Below are positions 59,254 through 64,000 of a stretch of DNA of 64,000 nt, piece after piece. Origin of the DNA: Nostoc sp. RI_552. GTDB lineage: Bacteria > Cyanobacteriota > Cyanobacteriia > Cyanobacteriales > Nostocaceae. Location of the stretch: positions 1 to 64,000 of the forward strand of contig WGNO01000029.1 in the NCBI GenBank assembly GCA_016124525.1, written 5' to 3'. Both the position numbers and the translations under genes were made by a program. The notes under the pieces are model-generated. The model saw only the letters and a list, made by a program, of their open reading frames with translations. It was not told where the DNA came from and ran no database searches. Positions within the stretch are counted from its first letter, which is position 1. Each line of letters begins with the position of its first letter.

Positions 59254-60723
59254 ATGGTTGTGAATTTGCAGCGACCGATTTTGGTGGGAGGATTGGGACT
59301 ATCCTTTTCCCTGTGGATATTACAAAGCTGGCATGATTCCATAGTGCAGCTGAGTGAATTTGGTTTATTTAGTGCTGTGGCTGTGGGTAGTGGTTTGTGG
59401 TTATTGCAAAAACATCGCCCCCAACATACTTCAAAGCAGCCAGATGCTGTTGTTGTACATCGGGCAATGGTGGAAACTGCCATCGCCACAACTAAAACCA
59501 TAATTAACCAATTAGCAATAGAAGCAGAAAACCACATAGCCTTAAAGACATTAGAAGAACAAGTTGCCCAATTGCTGCCGGAATTAGACAGACAAGAAAT
59601 TAAAGTAGCTGTTACTGGTGGTAAATCTGTAGGCAAAAGCACCTTAATTCAAGTACTAAAGTCCAGCAGTTGGCAAGAACCACAGCAAAAAGTCAGTTTC
59701 TGGGAAACACAGCCTTTGTTTAGAGAATTGGCTGACGATTCAGATGCGGCTGTCCTAACAGCAGTCCAACAATCGGATTTTGTTCTGTTCCTAACCAATG
59801 GTGATTTAACAGACTCAGAATTTCAAAGCTTACAGCAGTTAAAAGCAGCAAATCAGCCTGCTATCGTAGTTTTCAACAAACAAGACCAGTATTTAGCAGA
59901 TGAACGTGCTAGTGTTTTGCTGTCCTTAAAACAGCGAATGCGGGAAAATGTAGTTGCAACTGCGGCCTCTCCCATGGCTATTAAAGTCCGGAAGCATCAA
60001 GGTGATGGTACTGTGCAAGAGTGGATGGAACAGCCCGCGCCAGATATACAGCAATTAACAGACCAGTTGAGAGAAGTTTTGGTGCAGCAAGGACAACAAC
60101 TAGTGTGGACAACTACTTTGAGAACAGCCGAGTTGTTGAAAGCTGAAGCCAAAAACTGCCTTAATACCACCAGACGCCATGGCGCCACCCCTATTATTGA
60201 ACAATATCAATGGGTAACTGCAGCTGCTGCCTTTGCAAACCCAGTACCAGCATTGGATATTCTGGCCACTGCGGCAATTAATGCTCAAATGGTCATGGAT
60301 TTAGCTAATATCTATCAGCAGAAGTTTTCCCTGGAACAAGGGCAAACTTTAGCCGGGACCATGGGTAGTTTGATGCTGAAACTAGGTTTAGTCGAACTTT
60401 CCACAAAAGCTGTGAGCACTATTTTGAAAAGTAATGCTGTCACCTTTGTTGCTGGTGGTTTAGTTCAGGGTGTCAGTGCAGCTTACCTGACCAGAGTAGC
60501 AGGGTTAAGTTTAGTCGAATATTTTGAACAGCAGGAATTAGCGATGAATTCAGGAAATGCTTTGAATTGGGACAAATTGCGGCAAACTTTAGAAAATGTC
60601 TTTCAGCATAACCAGCAGATGAGTTTTTTGCCAGGGTTTGTTAACCAGGGTGTAGACCGTTTGTTACCACAAGCACAGGCTGAAGTTGTGGGTTCACACT
60701 TTGTTAACCTAAAGGTACGGTGA
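59254..60723 (+). CDS. YcjF/DUF697-family GTPase
   Basis: 489 aa. Two N-terminal hydrophobic segments, then a G domain: P-loop GGKSVGKSTLIQVL (about 131) and G4 NKQDQY. The C-terminal DUF697 region (WVTAAAAFANPVPALDILAT, LGLVELSTKAVSTILKSN) is rich in helices that may enter membranes. No clear G3 DxxG was seen. Dynamin/Era-like membrane GTPase; function in cyanobacteria unknown. Confidence 0.85.
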   Translation: MVVNLQRPILVGGLGLSFSLWILQSWHDSIVQLSEFGLFSAVAVGSGLWLLQKHRPQHTSKQPDAVVVHRAMVETAIATTKTIINQLAIEAENHIALKTLEEQVAQLLPELDRQEIKVAVTGGKSVGKSTLIQVLKSSSWQEPQQKVSFWETQPLFRELADDSDAAVLTAVQQSDFVLFLTNGDLTDSEFQSLQQLKAANQPAIVVFNKQDQYLADERASVLLSLKQRMRENVVATAASPMAIKVRKHQGDGTVQEWMEQPAPDIQQLTDQLREVLVQQGQQLVWTTTLRTAELLKAEAKNCLNTTRRHGATPIIEQYQWVTAAAAFANPVPALDILATAAINAQMVMDLANIYQQKFSLEQGQTLAGTMGSLMLKLGLVELSTKAVSTILKSNAVTFVAGGLVQGVSAAYLTRVAGLSLVEYFEQQELAMNSGNALNWDKLRQTLENVFQHNQQMSFLPGFVNQGVDRLLPQAQAEVVGSHFVNLKVR

Positions 60724-60849
60724 TTTTGTAATCTACGTCCTAACTTGCTGAGGTAGTCCTTCGACAACCAAAGTAGAGGTTACAACTTTGGAGAGGGTTA
60801 CTTCGGGAATGCCGGTGCCTAGGAAGTCTTGCAAGACTTAAAATATTAA

Positions 60850-61128
60850 GGGTCTGACCTAGATGACTATAACCTCTACAAGTATGGTGAAAAACCCCCA
60901 CGATGGAAACCCCCAGGACAAAGGGTAAAGGGTGGATTATATAAATCTGCAAGGGGACTATTAACTTCCGCACATGGGAGTTTTGCTGCAAACATTTTGA
61001 GAAAACTAGCCACACAGCTAGACTTAAGTCTGGTGGAGGTGGGTAGGGCATTTTTCACTCTGCCACAGCGATATGATTTGTTTAAGAGGAGGGGAGTGGC
61101 TTTAGCCCTCCCCGTAGCAACAGTTTAG
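60850..61128 (+). pseudogene. TnpB C-terminal remnant
   Basis: An open frame after a TAA at 60847-60849 reads GSDLDDYNLYKYGEKPPRW, then a Gln-Arg-Val-Lys-Gly core, SAHGSFAANILRKLATQL and GRAFFTLPQRYDLF. It matches the C-terminus of the TnpB copy at 25210-26552. The RuvC-III Asp is His here. The same GTAGCAACAGTTTAGAAT end words follow. It is a fossil. Confidence 0.85.
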
Positions 61129-61131
61129 AAT

Positions 61132-61153
61132 CCCCTCGCCTTTAGGCGAGGGG
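61132..61153. repeat. IS-end-type hairpin
   Basis: CCCCTCGCC, loop TTTA, GGCGAGGGG: perfect 9-bp stem after the TnpB remnant. It resembles the left-end hairpin at 24677-24697 of the cobA-hemD element. It ends 36 bases before the methyltransferase ATG. Confidence 0.75.
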
Positions 61154-61188
61154 AGGATTCCAGTAAGCATAATCTTCAATTTAATATT

Positions 61189-62358
61189 ATGACGGTTGTT
61201 TATCCTTGTGTTTTTTCCTTCTTTTCTGGCTCAGGCTTCCTTGACTTAGGCTTTGAAACTAGCGGTTTTAATATTGTCTACGTCAACGAAATATTTGAAC
61301 CGTTCATGAAAGCATACCGCTATGCACGGGAAATTCTTCAACTCCCACAGCCAGAATATGGATATCACCATGGAGAAGCAGCGGATGTCAGCAAACTTAT
61401 GGAAGGGGTGGAAGCACAACGCCTCTGTGACTTAGTTAAAGATTGCCGCAACTCTCATCCTATCCTTGGTTTTATTGGTGGTCCTCCCTGTCCCGACTTT
61501 TCTGTTGGGGGAAAAAATAAAGGAATTTTAGGAGATAATGGTAAACTTTCGGCTTGTTACGTAGAATTAATTTGTCGAAATTTACCAGATTTCTTTTTAT
61601 TCGAGAATGTCAAAGGTTTGTGGCGGACGAAAAAACACCGATTATTTTTTGAATACCTCAAGCACAAGTTAATCCAAACAGGCTATACATTAACAGAACG
61701 GTTAATTAATGCTATTGAGTACGGTGTACCCCAGGATAGAGAGAGAATTATTCTGGTTGGGTTCAGAGATAATTTCCTTAAGGATATTGGTATTAACCAA
61801 TTAATAGCTGAAAGACATTTTAATTGGCAAAATAAAGTTTTATATCCCCAAGAACAAGTTTTTAATTACCCTTGGCAGAAGTGCGAAACATTCCGAGAAA
61901 ATTCTATAACACCTTGCCCAGAAAATATACCGGAAGAACTAACAGTTGAATATTGGTTTAGAAAAAATGACGTGTTGAATCATCCCAATGCCCAACATTA
62001 TTTTAAACCAAGGGCAGGTATAGCTAAATTTGCTGTTGTTGATGAGGGAGATGTTTCTAAGAAATCTTTTAAACGTTTGCACAGATGGCGTTACTCTCCC
62101 ACAGCTTGCTATGGTAATAATGAAGTACATTTACATCCTTATAAAGTGCGGCGAATTTCCGTAGCGGAAGCTTTAGCTATTCAATCTTTGCCTGCAAACT
62201 TTATCCTTCCAGAGGATATTTACCTAACTAATATGTTTAAAACCATCGGCAATGGTGTACCTTATTTGGCATCAAAGGCACTAGCTCAAATTATCCTGGA
62301 CTTCTTACCAACTGGGGTGAAAAAATATCCTCACCCTCACTATATGAGAAATGTCTGA
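61189..62358 (+). CDS. DNA (cytosine-5-)-methyltransferase
   Basis: 389 aa C5-MTase. Motif I FSFFSGSGFLDLGFE, catalytic motif IV GGPPCPDFSVGG (Cys), motif VI ENVKGL, motif VIII QDRERIILVGF and motif X GNGVPYLASKA; variable region with target recognition between about 230 and 300. No restriction endonuclease gene is recognised beside it, so it may be orphan. Flanked by a TnpB remnant, which suggests mobile history. Recognition site cannot be read; GGCC or CGATCG-type orphan activities are known in cyanobacteria. Confidence 0.93.
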   Translation: MTVVYPCVFSFFSGSGFLDLGFETSGFNIVYVNEIFEPFMKAYRYAREILQLPQPEYGYHHGEAADVSKLMEGVEAQRLCDLVKDCRNSHPILGFIGGPPCPDFSVGGKNKGILGDNGKLSACYVELICRNLPDFFLFENVKGLWRTKKHRLFFEYLKHKLIQTGYTLTERLINAIEYGVPQDRERIILVGFRDNFLKDIGINQLIAERHFNWQNKVLYPQEQVFNYPWQKCETFRENSITPCPENIPEELTVEYWFRKNDVLNHPNAQHYFKPRAGIAKFAVVDEGDVSKKSFKRLHRWRYSPTACYGNNEVHLHPYKVRRISVAEALAIQSLPANFILPEDIYLTNMFKTIGNGVPYLASKALAQIILDFLPTGVKKYPHPHYMRNV

Positions 62359-62535
62359 TGTCAACTTCAATCCTGACCAATGAGCAGAGGGAGGACTTTA
62401 ACCGAAGTGACAGCAGGGGTGATCTCAAAAACTTGATGGCTATGATACGATATATATGCTTTAATATATATATAAAAAATTAACAAACTTTTTATAAAGT
62501 TTAATAACCAACGACTATGATTGGCAAAACACACA

Positions 62536-63228
62536 ATGGCAGCAAATTACTCTGATATTGATATTGTGCCATTTATCGATCATTCTCTGCTGATGCCAAC
62601 GGCTACTCCAGAGCAGGTTGAGCAATGGTGTGAAGAAGCATATAGATTTAATTTTGCCGCAGTTTGTCTCCACCCTTGCTATGTGAAGCAAGCAGCGGAA
62701 CTGCTCCACGGTAAACAGCCCCAAGTTTGCACGGTGATTGGCTTTCCTATGGGGGCGACAACTTCAGCGGTTAAGCTGTATGAGGCTCAAGAAGCTACAG
62801 AAAATGGCGCAACTGAGCTGGATTTGATGATCAACTTAGGTTGGTTGAAGGTGGGCAATACAGAAGCCATTCACCGCGAAATTGCGGAAATTTGCGAAGA
62901 AACTGGGCAAACAGTCAAGGTGATTTTGGAAACTAACCTCCTGACTGATGCCGAAAAAAAATTGGCCGCAGAAATATCTATGGAAGCAGGAGCAGGATTC
63001 TTAAAAACCAGTACAGGTTGGAATGGCGGTGCTACCGTGGCTGATGTGCGGTTATTGAAGGAAATTACAAAAGAGAGGGTGGGAATTAAAGCTTCTGGGG
63101 GTATTCGCACCTACAATGAAGCTATAGAGTTAATCCTAGTCGGTGCTACTAGATTAGGCACCTCTCGGAGTATCGATTTGATCCGCCAACGCGATAGCCT
63201 GGAAAGGGGTCAGAAACTCCTCCCATAA
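62536..63228 (+). CDS. deoC: Deoxyribose-phosphate aldolase
   Basis: 231 aa TIM barrel, splits deoxyribose-5-phosphate to acetaldehyde and glyceraldehyde-3-phosphate. [31 protein letters not shown], and the Schiff-base Lys in [22 protein letters not shown] near the end. ATG at 62536 is preferred over TTG at 62521. deoC before recO is a common cyanobacterial order. Confidence 0.94.
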   Translation: MAANYSDIDIVPFIDHSLLMPTATPEQVEQWCEEAYRFNFAAVCLHPCYVKQAAELLHGKQPQVCTVIGFPMGATTSAVKLYEAQEATENGATELDLMINLGWLKVGNTEAIHREIAEICEETGQTVKVILETNLLTDAEKKLAAEISMEAGAGFLKTSTGWNGGATVADVRLLKEITKERVGIKASGGIRTYNEAIELILVGATRLGTSRSIDLIRQRDSLERGQKLLP

Positions 63229-63236
63229 ATGGGAGG
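63219..63236 (+). terminator. Palindromic hairpin at deoC stop
   Basis: CCTCCCAT, AA, ATGGGAGG overlaps the TAA stop of deoC; perfect 8-bp stem but no T tract. A weak terminator or stability element. Confidence 0.4.
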
Positions 63237-63300
63237 GCGCATAAATTGCCATCATCTGACCAAATTCAGTACCTTCCATACTACCTTTGAGGACTATCAT

Positions 63301-63543
63301 TCCAGTCCTACCAAGGAAAGTGCCAAGTCCCCTGCTCTAGAAATCGAGGACTAAAGAGGTTTAAAGGGTCTTGGGGTCTCCCCCAGTGGAGAAACTGGTG
63401 TATCAAAAGCTGCCAGTTAGGCAGTGTTAGCCTGTGGATTGAGTAGTGCCGACACTTCCAAGATGAAGCAGGAAGTAAACAAAGCTCGAAGTAGATTTGA
63501 GTGGGTTTTATATAACGGCTTCTTCGGTCTGAGGTTTCGGTGA
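63301..63543 (+). pseudogene. Possible decayed coding remnant after deoC
   Basis: One frame reads SSPTKESAKSPALEIED, a stop, RGLKGLGVSPSGETGVSKAA, a stop, AVLACGLSSADTSKMKQE, then a basic/aromatic end to TGA at 63541. The layout with two interrupting stops resembles the variable C-terminal tails of OrfB/TnpB proteins, but I lack a core motif. Low confidence; could be non-coding. Confidence 0.3.
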
Positions 63544-63588
63544 GTAGTCATGCGTTTTTTGTCCTTAGTCATTTGTTTTTTCTCAGTA

Positions 63589-63637
63589 ATGGCTAATGAT
63601 GAATGACTAATGACCTATGACTAATAACTAATGAGTA
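63589..63637 (+). repeat. Heptanucleotide tandem repeat (STRR type)
   Basis: Seven head-to-tail heptamers close to ATGACTA (ATGGCTA, ATGATGA, ATGACTA, ATGACCT, ATGACTA, ATAACTA, ATGAGTA). The last unit contains the recO start codon. Such short tandem repeats are characteristic of Nostocales. Confidence 0.85.
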
Positions 63638-64000
63638 GAACCTATAAAGCAACTGGAATTAATCTCAAGGCCCAAACACTGGGAGAATCAGATAGAATAG
63701 TGACGATTTTGACACGAGAGTTCGGTTTGATTCGAGCAGTTGCACCAGGGGCACGCAAACAAAACTCCAGCCTTGGGAGCAGGAGTGCCATGTTCGTGGT
63801 TAATGAACTACTGATGGCTAAAGGGCGATCGCTTGATAAAATTACACAAGCACAAACTGTAAAAACTTATCCAGGTCTAGCTGAAGATTTGGGGAAACTT
63901 GCCGCAGGTCAGTACTTAGCAGAGATAGTCCTGTGTCAGGCTTTGAGTGAACAACCCCAAGGAGAACTTTATGAGTTACTGAATGAATATCTTCATCAAT
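63631..64000 (+). CDS. recO: DNA repair protein RecO (5' part)
   Basis: The first 123 codons, cut by the window end. [61 protein letters not shown]-terminal OB-fold of RecO, which loads RecA with RecR. Start ATG at 63631 lies in the heptad array; no Shine-Dalgarno site is seen because the repeats occupy the leader. Confidence 0.92.
   Translation, partial: MSRTYKATGINLKAQTLGESDRIVTILTREFGLIRAVAPGARKQNSSLGSRSAMFVVNELLMAKGRSLDKITQAQTVKTYPGLAEDLGKLAAGQYLAEIVLCQALSEQPQGELYELLNEYLHQ

Overview
The window looks like a chromosomal segment of a filamentous, probably heterocyst-forming cyanobacterium (Nostocales). The evidence is dense HIP1 octamers (GCGATCGC), the light-independent protochlorophyllide reductase genes chlL and chlN, the cyanobacterial panC/cmk fusion, Ycf36-like, DUF3318, DUF5331 and PSII-S4 genes, three-domain flavodiiron proteins in an adjacent flv3-flv1 arrangement, and heptanucleotide tandem repeats. 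Most genes are housekeeping, and coding density is moderate with AT-rich spacers.

Layout. 0.4-8.4 kb: secreted RNase T2; a cupin + isochorismatase-like pair divergent from a TRZ/ATZ-type amidohydrolase (possible catabolic module); an SLH/glycosyl-hydrolase-like protein; glutaminase. 9.2-18.8 kb: RlpA, PanC/Cmk, Fe-superoxide dismutase, PurM, a decayed TnpB trace, a PHP phosphoesterase, a DUF5895-like protein and MltA. 19.3-23.6 kb: a 59-codon small gene and the flv3-flv1 pair. 23.9-28.1 kb: cobA, hemD and coaE, with a dying IS200/IS605 element between cobA and hemD. 28.4-42.8 kb: small unknowns, a universal stress protein, an Asn/Gly repeat protein with a PEP-CTERM-like tail, PBP2, ExbB/ExbD, a VanY-type peptidase, transporters (AEC, ChrA, GPH), a phosphoribosyltransferase, a PSII S4 protein and a methyltransferase.

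42.9-46.1 kb is the most unusual locus: an ndhI-like gene, a heme-copper oxidase subunit I (YSHP type, no subunit II or III beside it), a DUF4142 gene and a 46-codon fragment of ndhH, all on the minus strand with overlaps or a 6-base gap. 46.3-49.7 kb: stress-type glycine-zipper protein, small secreted PGQ-rich protein, saccharopine-dehydrogenase-like protein and Trp-rich protein. 50.2-53.4 kb: chlL - DUF5331 - chlN. 53.5-60.7 kb: a STAS-sugar transferase fusion, queE, DUF3318, rsfS-ycf36, asparaginase, initiator tRNA-Met and a DUF697 GTPase. 60.8-64 kb: a TnpB remnant, a solitary C5 DNA methyltransferase, deoC and the 5' part of recO, whose start codon lies in a heptad repeat array.

Functional threads are tetrapyrrole synthesis (cobA, hemD, chlL, chlN), cell-wall turnover (RlpA, MltA, PBP2, VanY), oxygen handling and respiration (Flv1/Flv3, SodB, oxidase subunit I, NdhI) and cofactor/nucleotide synthesis (PanC, CoaE, PurM, QueE). 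No CRISPR array, rRNA or prophage was seen. All family assignments are from motif reading without database searches.
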